Of a stretch of DNA of 64,000 bases, positions 57,533 to 64,000 are shown piece by piece. This stretch comes from Variovorax sp. PBS-H4 (lineage in GTDB: Bacteria; Pseudomonadota; Gammaproteobacteria; Burkholderiales; Burkholderiaceae_C): NCBI RefSeq assembly GCF_901827205.1, contig NZ_LR594675.1, positions 1,426,001 through 1,490,000 on the forward strand, in the 5' to 3' direction. Numbering within the stretch: the stretch's first letter is position 1; each line of letters starts with the position of its first letter. The translations under genes and the position numbers were made by a program. The notes under the pieces were generated by a model. That model made no database searches, was not told where the DNA came from, and was given only the letters and a program-made list of their open reading frames with translations.

Positions 57533-58203
57533 CCGGGCGCAGGGCGTACTCCGCGCTCGACCGGCAGCGGATCCGCCAGGCCTTCATCGATGCGGGTCGC
57601 CGCATCCTCGTGGAGGAGGGCGCAGGTGCCATGTCGATGCGCCGCATCGCAGCCGAAGCCGGCTATTCGCCTGCTTCGATCTACCAGTACTTCCCAGACC
57701 AGCGGGCGCTGCTCGTCGCCATTCGCGAGTTCGACATGAACGCCGCCACGGACGCCATGGAGGCCTGTGCCCGCGGCACGGCCGAGCCGGCCCGGCGCGT
57801 GCGCCAGGTGTTCCTCACCGCCGCGCGCTACTGGCTCGCGCACCCGGACCACTTCGACGTGCTGTTCGCCGGCTCGCGCGAGCGTGCCGTGCTGTGCACA
57901 CCCGACGGCGTGCCCTTCGGCAGGTCGTCCAGCGTGCTGCGTTCGCTCGCCCTGTACACGCAGGTCGTCGAAGACTTCCTGGATTCACTGCCGTGCCGGC
58001 CGGTCGATACGGTGCTGGCCATGGACACGCTGATCGCGACCACGCACGGCGTCATCGCGTTCCCGCGCCTCACGTCGAGCATGTCCTGGTCGGCCACCGC
58101 GGCGATGGTTGAAACGGCCGTCAATGCGCTGGTCGACCACTGGATCGGCGCGGCATCGGAAGCGTCCAAGGGAAAACACCGAGCTTTATTTAAACGCGTT
58201 TAA
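57529..58203 (+). CDS. TetR-family repressor (second paralogue)
   Basis: 224 residues from a GTG at 57529 that overlaps the SCO stop. The helix-turn-helix is at about 35-65 (MSMRRIAAEAGYSPASIYQYF). It is clearly paralogous to the TetR at 56202-56867 along the whole length. Its last codons and stop (K-R-V-stop) lie inside the second operator palindrome, so operator and coding end overlap. Confidence 0.92.
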   Translation: MTGRRAYSALDRQRIRQAFIDAGRRILVEEGAGAMSMRRIAAEAGYSPASIYQYFPDQRALLVAIREFDMNAATDAMEACARGTAEPARRVRQVFLTAARYWLAHPDHFDVLFAGSRERAVLCTPDGVPFGRSSSVLRSLALYTQVVEDFLDSLPCRPVDTVLAMDTLIATTHGVIAFPRLTSSMSWSATAAMVETAVNALVDHWIGAASEASKGKHRALFKRV

Positions 58204-58213
58204 TTAAAGTCCA
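58190..58213 (+). promoter_or_regulatory. Perfect palindromic operator before the ThDP operon, overlapping the tetR 3' end
   Basis: TTAAACGCGTTTAA (58190-58203) is a perfect 14-bp palindrome containing the tetR stop codon. It is followed by TTAAAGTCC with a TAAAGT -10-like hexamer (58205-58210). From AACGCGT onward it matches the site at 56951-56970 at 17 of 20 positions. Confidence 0.6.
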
Positions 58214-58293
58214 GGTCACCGATGCGGCAGGCCGGTTGCGGCAGGCCCATCCCTTTAGGCCAACGCGCTCGAAGCGCACTCTGGAGAGCATCC

Positions 58294-60021
58294 GTGGCGA
58301 AACTCAATGGCGGTCAGGTCCTGATCGAAGTCCTCCGGCGCTTCGGCGTCGACACCGCGTTCACCCTTCATGGCGGGCACCTGGACTCGGCCTACCAGGC
58401 AGCGCGCGATGCCGGCATGCGCGTGGTCGACACGCGGCACGAACAGGCGGCGGGCTTCGCGGCGAGCGCCTATGCCCGAAGCAGCGGGCGCATCGGCGTG
58501 GCGCTCGTCACGGCCGGCGGCGGCATCACCAACGTGGTCTCGCCGGTGGCCAATGCGCTGGCCGACTGTGTGCCGATGCTCGTGATCGGCGGCGCGTCGG
58601 CGATGCAGGACCTCGACGCATTGCCGGTCAACGGCGGCGTGGAGCAGATGGCGGTGATGCGCGCGGTCACCAAGTGGGCCGTGCAGGTGCCACACATCAA
58701 CCGGCTCGCCGACCTGGTCGGCCAGGCGATCCGCAAGGCGACCACCGGCCGCCCCGGCCCGGTCTACGTCGAGGTCCCGATCGACCTCATGTTCGGGCTG
58801 ATCGCACAGGACGAAGTTCGCCATCTCGAGCCCGCCGGAGCGCCGACGCGGCCCGCGCCCGCGGCCGATGCGGTGGCACGCACCGTCGCGTGGCTGCGCA
58901 CTGCCCAGCGTCCCGTGATCCTGGCCGGCGGCGGCACGCTCTACGCGGACTGTGCCGCCGAGCTGCGCGCATTTGCCGAGCGCTCCGGCATCCCGGTGCT
59001 GACCAACGCGAAGTCGCGCGGCGTGCTGCCGACCGACCACGCGCTATGGGGCCGGAACTACGCCACGCTGGCACCTGCGCGCGGCCAGGGCCTGGTGCCC
59101 GACCTGCTGCTGGTGCTGGGCGCGCGCTTCGGCATCTATACCGGCGGACGGCGCAAGTCCTTCCTGCCGCCGGAGGCGAAGATCGTGCAGGTCGATATCG
59201 AGCCCGGTGAAATGGGGCGCATCCGCGAGCCCGACCTTTCGGTGACGGCCGACTGCGGCGAGATGCTGCGCGCGCTGCTCGCCGCCACCGCCGACGAGAC
59301 CCTGCCCGATACCCGCGAATGGGCCCACCGCCTTTGCGCCGTGGGCGCGGCGTCGAAGCAGAACTTCGCGAAGGTGGCCGATGCGCGCAGCGGACCGGTC
59401 CATCCGTACCGGCTGGCACATGCCGTGGCCGCCGCGCTGCCGCGCGACGCGGTGGTCTGCCTCGACGGCGGCGAGTCGCATTCCTGGATCGACATGACGG
59501 CGCACAGCGATGCGCCCGGCCGCTGGCTGGGCCACGGCTACGTCGGCTGCATGGGCGAGGGCCTGCCGCTCGCCGTCGGTGCGCAGGTCGCCAACCCGGG
59601 GCGGCGCGTCGTGCTGTTCACCGGCGACGGCTCGGTCGGGTTCAACTTTGCCGAGTTCGACACGCTGGTGCGGCACGGCCTGCCGGTCGTCGTGGTGATC
59701 AACAACGACCAGATGTGGGGCATGTCCGCGCATGGCCAGGACCTGATGTACGGCGAGGGCATGCGCATGGTCAGCGAGCTCGGCCGCACGCGCTACGAGC
59801 AGGCGGCTGCTGCCTTCGGCTGCCATGCCGAGTTCGTGGAGGACGTGGCGGGGCTCGACGCGGCGCTCGAACGTGCGCTGGCTTCGAACCGGCCGGCCTG
59901 CGTCAACGTCATGACCGACCCGGGCGTGGTGCATCCGATCACGCAGCGCTTCGTCGGCCGGATGGCCGAGCACGACGCCGAGCGGAACTACGTCCCGTAT
60001 GCCGACGACCTGGAGGCCTGA
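58294..60021 (+). CDS. Thiamine-diphosphate-dependent enzyme (acetolactate synthase / 2-hydroxyacyl-CoA lyase superfamily)
   Basis: 575 residues from a GTG at 58294, preceded by GGAG at seven bases; an ATG at 58222 is in frame but lacks family sequence. The cofactor-activating glutamate is E50 in D-T-R-H-E-Q-A-A-G-F. The ThDP/Mg motif runs from GDGS (444-447) to N-N (470-471). Three Pyr/central/PP domains are complete. Family members decarboxylate 2-oxoacids, join or split C-C bonds; which one applies here is open. It heads the operon ThDP-SDR-ADH-ABC. Confidence 0.9.
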   Translation: MAKLNGGQVLIEVLRRFGVDTAFTLHGGHLDSAYQAARDAGMRVVDTRHEQAAGFAASAYARSSGRIGVALVTAGGGITNVVSPVANALADCVPMLVIGGASAMQDLDALPVNGGVEQMAVMRAVTKWAVQVPHINRLADLVGQAIRKATTGRPGPVYVEVPIDLMFGLIAQDEVRHLEPAGAPTRPAPAADAVARTVAWLRTAQRPVILAGGGTLYADCAAELRAFAERSGIPVLTNAKSRGVLPTDHALWGRNYATLAPARGQGLVPDLLLVLGARFGIYTGGRRKSFLPPEAKIVQVDIEPGEMGRIREPDLSVTADCGEMLRALLAATADETLPDTREWAHRLCAVGAASKQNFAKVADARSGPVHPYRLAHAVAAALPRDAVVCLDGGESHSWIDMTAHSDAPGRWLGHGYVGCMGEGLPLAVGAQVANPGRRVVLFTGDGSVGFNFAEFDTLVRHGLPVVVVINNDQMWGMSAHGQDLMYGEGMRMVSELGRTRYEQAAAAFGCHAEFVEDVAGLDAALERALASNRPACVNVMTDPGVVHPITQRFVGRMAEHDAERNYVPYADDLEA

Positions 60022-60022
60022 G

Positions 60023-60826
60023 GTGACCGCTCAAACAACGCGATTGCAGGGCCGCAGCGCCCTGGTCACCGGCGCGGGCTCGGGCATCGGCCGCGCCATC
60101 TGCGGCCGGCTGTGCGACGAGGGCGCGCGCGTCGCCTGCCTGGACCGTGACGCCGCTGCGGCCAAGGCGACGGCCGAGGCGATCGGGCGCGGTGCCGTGC
60201 CCGTGGTCGCGGATGTGGCCAACACGGCCGACATGCGGCGTGCCGTGGAGGAGGCGGTGGCCGCCTTCGGGCGGCTCGACATCGCGGTCAATGCCGCTGG
60301 CGTGGGCGCGAGCGCGCGGCTGGTCGACACCGCGCTCGAGACCTGGCAGCGCGTCCTCGACGTGTGCCTCACGGGTGTCTTCGTTTCGTCGCAGGCCCAG
60401 GCGCGGCAGATGATCGCGCAGGGCGGGACCGCGGTGATCGTCAACATCGCCTCGACCAACGCGCAGCAGCCCGGCGAGGGCCTGGCGGCGTACTGCGCGG
60501 CCAAGGCCGGCGTGGAGATGCTGGGCCGGGTCGCGGCGCTAGAACTGGCGCCGCACGGCATCCGCGTGGCGGCCGTGGGCCCCGGCCTCACGGACACGCC
60601 GATGGTCGCGCGGCTGCTGGCCGATCCGGTTGCACGCGACGCCTTCCTCGACAACATCCCGCTGAAGCGACCGGCCCGCCCCGAGGACATCGCCGCAGCG
60701 GTCGCCTACCTCGCCAGCGACGACGCGGCCTACGTGACGGGGCAGACCCTCTACGTGGACGGCGGCGCATCGATGCAGCGCTACCCCAGCCTCGCCGCGC
60801 GCAAGCCTTCGGCGCCCGCCGCCTGA
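60023..60826 (+). CDS. Short-chain dehydrogenase/reductase
   Basis: 267 residues from a GTG at 60023, two bases after the ThDP stop, with GGAGG at 60012-60016; the ATG at 59999 lies inside the ThDP gene and was rejected. Cofactor motif TGAGSGIG (16-23), N-A-A-G, and catalytic S144, Y157 and K161 (Y-C-A-A-K) are present. It probably oxidises an alcohol or reduces a ketone made in the same pathway. The extra C-terminal tail is polar. Confidence 0.92.
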   Translation: MTAQTTRLQGRSALVTGAGSGIGRAICGRLCDEGARVACLDRDAAAAKATAEAIGRGAVPVVADVANTADMRRAVEEAVAAFGRLDIAVNAAGVGASARLVDTALETWQRVLDVCLTGVFVSSQAQARQMIAQGGTAVIVNIASTNAQQPGEGLAAYCAAKAGVEMLGRVAALELAPHGIRVAAVGPGLTDTPMVARLLADPVARDAFLDNIPLKRPARPEDIAAAVAYLASDDAAYVTGQTLYVDGGASMQRYPSLAARKPSAPAA

Positions 60827-60847
60827 CCGGAACCTGGAGACACACCC

Positions 60848-61801
60848 ATGAAGGCATTGGTCTACGTCGGCGATGCGACGGTGCGGCAGCTGGAGGTGGC
60901 GCCGCCGCACGCGGGCAGCGGAGAGGTCATGGTCCGCGTGCTGCAGGCCGGCGTCTGCGGCACCGACATGTGCGTGGTGCGCGACGAGCGGCCCAAGGCC
61001 GTGGCGCCGATGACGCTCGGGCATGAATTCGTCGGCCTGCGGCAGGACACCGGCGAGCGCGTCATCGTCAATCCGCTGCTCGCCTGCGGCCACTGCCGCG
61101 CATGCGGCGAGGGCCGCCCGCATCTCTGCGACAACCGGCAGGTGATCGGCGTGCACCGCAACGGCGGCTTCGCGGAAGCCGTCGCAGTGCCCGAGCGCAA
61201 CCTCGTGCCGGCAGGCCGTGCGACGACCACGCAGGCCGCGATGGCCGACCCGGTCGCGACCGCGCTCCACGCCTACCGGCTGGCTGCCCGGGCGATCGGC
61301 ACCGGCCCGGTGGCGATCCTCGGCGCCGGCTCGATCGGGCTGTCGCTGCTCTTCGTGCTCAAGCGCTTCGGCGTACGCGACATCACGGTGACCGATCTGT
61401 CAGCCGAGCGCCGCGCCTTCGCCGATGCGGGCGGTGCCGACCGCACCGCGCAAGGCATCGACGCCAGCTTCGACGTGATCTTCGATTCGGTGGGTGCGGT
61501 CGCCACGCGGCGCGACGCCGGGCTCCGGGTGCGCCCCGGCGGGACGGCTGTGTTGGTCGGCCTCCACAGCGCCGACCTCGCCCTGCCGGCGGGTCCGCTG
61601 ATCGGTGGCGAGCGCACGCTGCAAGGCTCCTTCGGCTACACGCCCGACGAGTTCCGCGAAGCCGTCTCGATGCTGCCCGACCTCGACACGCGTTGGGTGC
61701 ATGCCGTGCCCTTCGACGAGGCCGAGCAGATGTTCACGCGGCTGCTGGAAGGCCGCCTCCCGCCCGGCCAGATCAAGTTGCAGATGCGCATGAGCGCCTG
61801 A
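60848..61801 (+). CDS. Zinc-dependent alcohol dehydrogenase (MDR family)
   Basis: 317 residues. Catalytic zinc ligands C37 and H59-E60 (G-V-C-G-T-D, L-G-H-E-F), the structural zinc lobe with C80, C83, C86 and C94, and the nucleotide motif ILGAGSIGLSL are present. It is rather short for the family (usually 340-350). The substrate is unknown. It sits 21 bases after the SDR. Confidence 0.92.
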   Translation: MKALVYVGDATVRQLEVAPPHAGSGEVMVRVLQAGVCGTDMCVVRDERPKAVAPMTLGHEFVGLRQDTGERVIVNPLLACGHCRACGEGRPHLCDNRQVIGVHRNGGFAEAVAVPERNLVPAGRATTTQAAMADPVATALHAYRLAARAIGTGPVAILGAGSIGLSLLFVLKRFGVRDITVTDLSAERRAFADAGGADRTAQGIDASFDVIFDSVGAVATRRDAGLRVRPGGTAVLVGLHSADLALPAGPLIGGERTLQGSFGYTPDEFREAVSMLPDLDTRWVHAVPFDEAEQMFTRLLEGRLPPGQIKLQMRMSA

Positions 61802-61827
61802 TTCGCCATCCATTCAAGGAGACCATC

Positions 61828-62979
61828 ATGAGAGCATTCATCCGTACCGCCGTGCTGGCCATCGCGGGGCTCGCCGCCGGGGCCGCCGTGCAGGCCCAGG
61901 GCGATCCGATCCGCATCGGCGCCGTGCTGTCGGTGACGGGGCCGGTCGGCTTCATCGGCGACCCGCAGCAGAAGACACTGGAGTTGCACGTCAAGCGGCT
62001 CAACGAGCGAGGCGGCGTGCTGGGCCGCAAGGTCGCGCTCACGGTCTACGACGACCAGTCCGACCCGAACAACGCCAACACCTTTGCCAAGCGCCTGGTC
62101 GACACCGACAAGGTCGATGTGCTGCTGGGCGGCACCGTGACGCCCAGCGCGCTCGCGATGGTCCCGTATGCGGAGCGCGCCGGTGTGCCCTTCGTTTCGA
62201 CCGGCGGTGGCCTGGCGCTCGTGGACCCGGTCAAGAAGTGGGTCTTCAAGACGCCACACTCCGACCGCATGGTGGCCGAGCGCATCCTGCAGGACATGCA
62301 GGAGCGCGGCATCAAACGCATTGCGCTGCTGTCGGAGACCAGCGGCTTCGGCCAGTCGGGTCGCAAGGAGGTGACCGCCGCGGCCGCCCGGTTCGGCATC
62401 ACGGTGGTGGGCGAGGAGAGCTACGGGCCGAAGGACACCGACATCACGCCGCAGTTCACGCGGCTTCGCAATCTGCAGGACATCCAGGCGATGCTGATCT
62501 TCTGCGGCGCGGGCACCAGCCCCGCGGTGGCGATCAAGAACTACGCGCAGATGGGCTTCAAGCTCCCGGTGTACATGCCGCACGCGGCAGTCAACCAGGA
62601 GTTCGTCAAGCTTGGCGGCCCGCCGACCGAGGGCGTGCGCATGCCGACCACCGGCTTCGTGGTGCCTGACGCACTGCAGGACAGCGACCCGCAGAAGGCG
62701 CCGTCGCTCGACTTCTACCGCAGCTTCAAGGAAGCGTACAAGGTCGACGCCTCCCCCTTCGGCGGCAACGTGGCCGACGCGCTCGCCATCGCCGTCGACG
62801 CGATTCGGCGCGCCGGGAGCACGGACAAGGGGAAGGTGCGCGATGCCATCGAATCCACCAAGGGGCTGGTGGGCCTGAACGGCATCTTCACGATGACGCC
62901 GGCCAACCACAACGGCCTGGCACCCGATTCGCTGCGCATCATCGAAGTGCGCAACGCCCGATTCGAACTCGTCAAGTGA
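61828..62979 (+). CDS. ABC transporter substrate-binding protein, LivK/branched-chain-type
   Basis: 383 residues. The Sec signal peptide is cut after VQA-QG. The periplasmic type-1 fold opens IRIGAVLSVTGPVGFIGDPQ and has the hinge segments typical of Peripla_BP_6. AAGGAG precedes the ATG. Such proteins bind amino acids, aromatic acids or other carboxylates; the operon context suggests an acid substrate. livH-like and livM-like genes follow. Confidence 0.92.
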   Translation: MRAFIRTAVLAIAGLAAGAAVQAQGDPIRIGAVLSVTGPVGFIGDPQQKTLELHVKRLNERGGVLGRKVALTVYDDQSDPNNANTFAKRLVDTDKVDVLLGGTVTPSALAMVPYAERAGVPFVSTGGGLALVDPVKKWVFKTPHSDRMVAERILQDMQERGIKRIALLSETSGFGQSGRKEVTAAAARFGITVVGEESYGPKDTDITPQFTRLRNLQDIQAMLIFCGAGTSPAVAIKNYAQMGFKLPVYMPHAAVNQEFVKLGGPPTEGVRMPTTGFVVPDALQDSDPQKAPSLDFYRSFKEAYKVDASPFGGNVADALAIAVDAIRRAGSTDKGKVRDAIESTKGLVGLNGIFTMTPANHNGLAPDSLRIIEVRNARFELVK

Positions 62980-63009
62980 GCGGGCCCGCGTGCCAGCCTG
63001 GAGCCGACC

Positions 63010-63885
63010 ATGCCTGCTGAACTGCTGCAGTTCCTCTTCTCCGGCCTCACGGTGGGTGCGATGTACGCACTCGCGGCGCTGGGCTATGCGCTGATCTACA
63101 ACGCCAGCCACATCGTGAACTTCGCACAGGGCGAATTCATCATGCTGGGCGCGATGACGGCGGCCGCGATGGTCGAGGCCGGCAGCAGCCTGCCGATGGC
63201 GATCGCCGTTTCCGTCGCGGCGTCGGTGCTCACAGGTGCCTGCATGGAGCGGCTCGCGGTGCGGCCGGCCCGTGGTGCGCCGCTCATCACGCTGCTGATC
63301 ATCACGCTGGGCGTCGCCCTGGTCATCCGCGGCGCGGTGCAGGTGGTGCTCGGCAAGGGCAACCATGCCTTGCCCGCCTTCTCGGGCGACGTGCCGCTGC
63401 GCGTGGGCGGCGCCACGCTGGTGCCGCAGAGCCTGTGGGTTCTGGGCGTCACGCTGCTGGTGGTGGTGGCACTGGCCTGGTATTTCGGGCGCACGATCTC
63501 CGGCAAGGGCATGCTGGCCACTTCGCACAACCCGCTGGCGGCCGCGCTGGTCGGCATCGGCACCGACCGCGTGATGCTGGTGTCCTTTGCCATGTCGGGC
63601 GCGTTGGGCGCGATCGGGGGCGTCATCACGGCGCCCATCACCTTCACCAGCTACGACGCTGGCGTCGTGCTGGGCCTCAAGGGCTTCGCGGCCGCCGCGC
63701 TCGGCGGCATTGGCAGCGGCCCCGGCGCGATCGTGGGCGGCCTCGCGCTCGGCGTGATGGAGGCGCTGGCCGCAGGCTACGTCTCGGCCGCCTACAAGGA
63801 CGTGGTGGCCTTCGTGCTCATCCTGCTGGTGCTCATGTTCATGCCGCGCGGGCTGTTCGGCGCACGCCTGACGGAGCGCGTATGA
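63010..63885 (+). CDS. ABC transporter permease, LivH-type
   Basis: 291 residues, eight or nine membrane helices. The N-terminus LLQFLFSGLTVGAMYALAALGYALIYNAS and HIVNFAQGEF are the LivH signature. It forms the inner-membrane channel with the LivM-type protein that follows. The stop overlaps the next ATG (ATGA). Confidence 0.95.
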   Translation: MPAELLQFLFSGLTVGAMYALAALGYALIYNASHIVNFAQGEFIMLGAMTAAAMVEAGSSLPMAIAVSVAASVLTGACMERLAVRPARGAPLITLLIITLGVALVIRGAVQVVLGKGNHALPAFSGDVPLRVGGATLVPQSLWVLGVTLLVVVALAWYFGRTISGKGMLATSHNPLAAALVGIGTDRVMLVSFAMSGALGAIGGVITAPITFTSYDAGVVLGLKGFAAAALGGIGSGPGAIVGGLALGVMEALAAGYVSAAYKDVVAFVLILLVLMFMPRGLFGARLTERV

Positions 63886-64000
63886 AATTCCAGGCGCGCC
63901 ACCTCGGGGTCGCGATCCTTGCGGCCATCCTGCTGGTGTTCCCCTGGCTGGGCCCGGGCAGCTTCGCCTACGACATCGCGATCCGCATCGCCATCAACGC
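63882..64000 (+). CDS. ABC transporter permease, LivM-type, N-terminal part
   Basis: The first 39 codons are in the window and the gene runs off the right edge. They encode MKFQARHLGVAILAAILLVF and a following F-A-Y-D-I-A-I-R-I-A-I-N, as at the start of LivM permeases. The two ATPase genes (livG, livF types) are expected beyond the edge. Confidence 0.85.
   Translation, partial: MKFQARHLGVAILAAILLVFPWLGPGSFAYDIAIRIAIN

Overview
The window looks like a chromosome segment of a high-GC betaproteobacterium of the family Comamonadaceae, most likely Variovorax or a close relative. The evidence is the set of neighbourhoods: petABC followed by sspAB; secA followed by argJ, a DUF815 ATPase and a NUDIX gene; pilB-pilC-pilD-coaE with zapD and yacG; and algZ-algR beside argH. 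The genus is inferred from protein flavour and gene order only; no database was searched.

Layout. 0-5 kb: the end of pdxA, mscL, the cytochrome bc1 operon petABC with a promoter and terminator, sspA-sspB and tRNA-Thr(TGT). 4.95-7.62 kb: an arsenic-resistance block (arsR, acr3, arsH, plus wrecked arsC and possibly arsI stubs) lying exactly between two imperfect copies of the tRNA 3' end and its downstream hairpin, so it appears to be an island inserted at the tRNA. 7.8-14.6 kb: accessory genes (M20 amidohydrolase, TRIC-family channel, small or decayed ORFs, a GNAT-like protein, a TPR/winged-helix regulator with a beta-propeller partner, a membrane protein, an alpha/beta hydrolase). 14.6-28.6 kb: core genes (DUF721, secA, argJ, DUF815 ATPase, NUDIX, yacG, zapD, coaE, pilD, pilC, pilB), interrupted between coaE and zapD by an MBOAT/SGNH O-acyltransfer pair. 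29-42.3 kb: envelope and accessory genes (a 1992-residue alpha-2-macroglobulin with a CLEQ thioester motif, a GT4 glycosyltransferase, OpgC, a GDSL lipoprotein, a DUF3455 lipoprotein, a short UvrA-like ATPase whose two upstream neighbours are gutted, a methyltransferase). 42.4-51.8 kb: a DacC-type carboxypeptidase, a nucleotide-sugar set (GT2, UDP-xylose synthase, UDP-glucose dehydrogenase), argH, and divergently algZ-algR and an AI-2E-type exporter. 52-64 kb: an MHS-family permease, a secreted hydrolase and a probable catabolic regulon.

The most system-like part is 54.97-64 kb. Two paralogous TetR regulators flank a SCO-like protein. One lies upstream of an FMN 2-hydroxyacid oxidase gene. 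The other heads a long operon encoding a ThDP enzyme, an SDR, a zinc alcohol dehydrogenase and a branched-chain-amino-acid-type ABC importer that runs off the window. Two near-identical sites (AACGCGT-NN-AATTAAA) lie just before the SCO gene and just before the ThDP gene, implying co-regulation. The enzyme types suggest uptake of an organic acid, oxidation of a 2-hydroxyacid, ThDP-dependent cleavage and reduction or oxidation of the product, in the style of mandelate degradation; the substrate is unknown.

A second theme is gene gutting. Several small genes (arsC, perhaps arsI, an AraC regulator, a VOC protein, an Rnk-like gene) survive as short ends with the middle missing, while their neighbours are intact. 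This could be real reductive decay or an assembly artefact.
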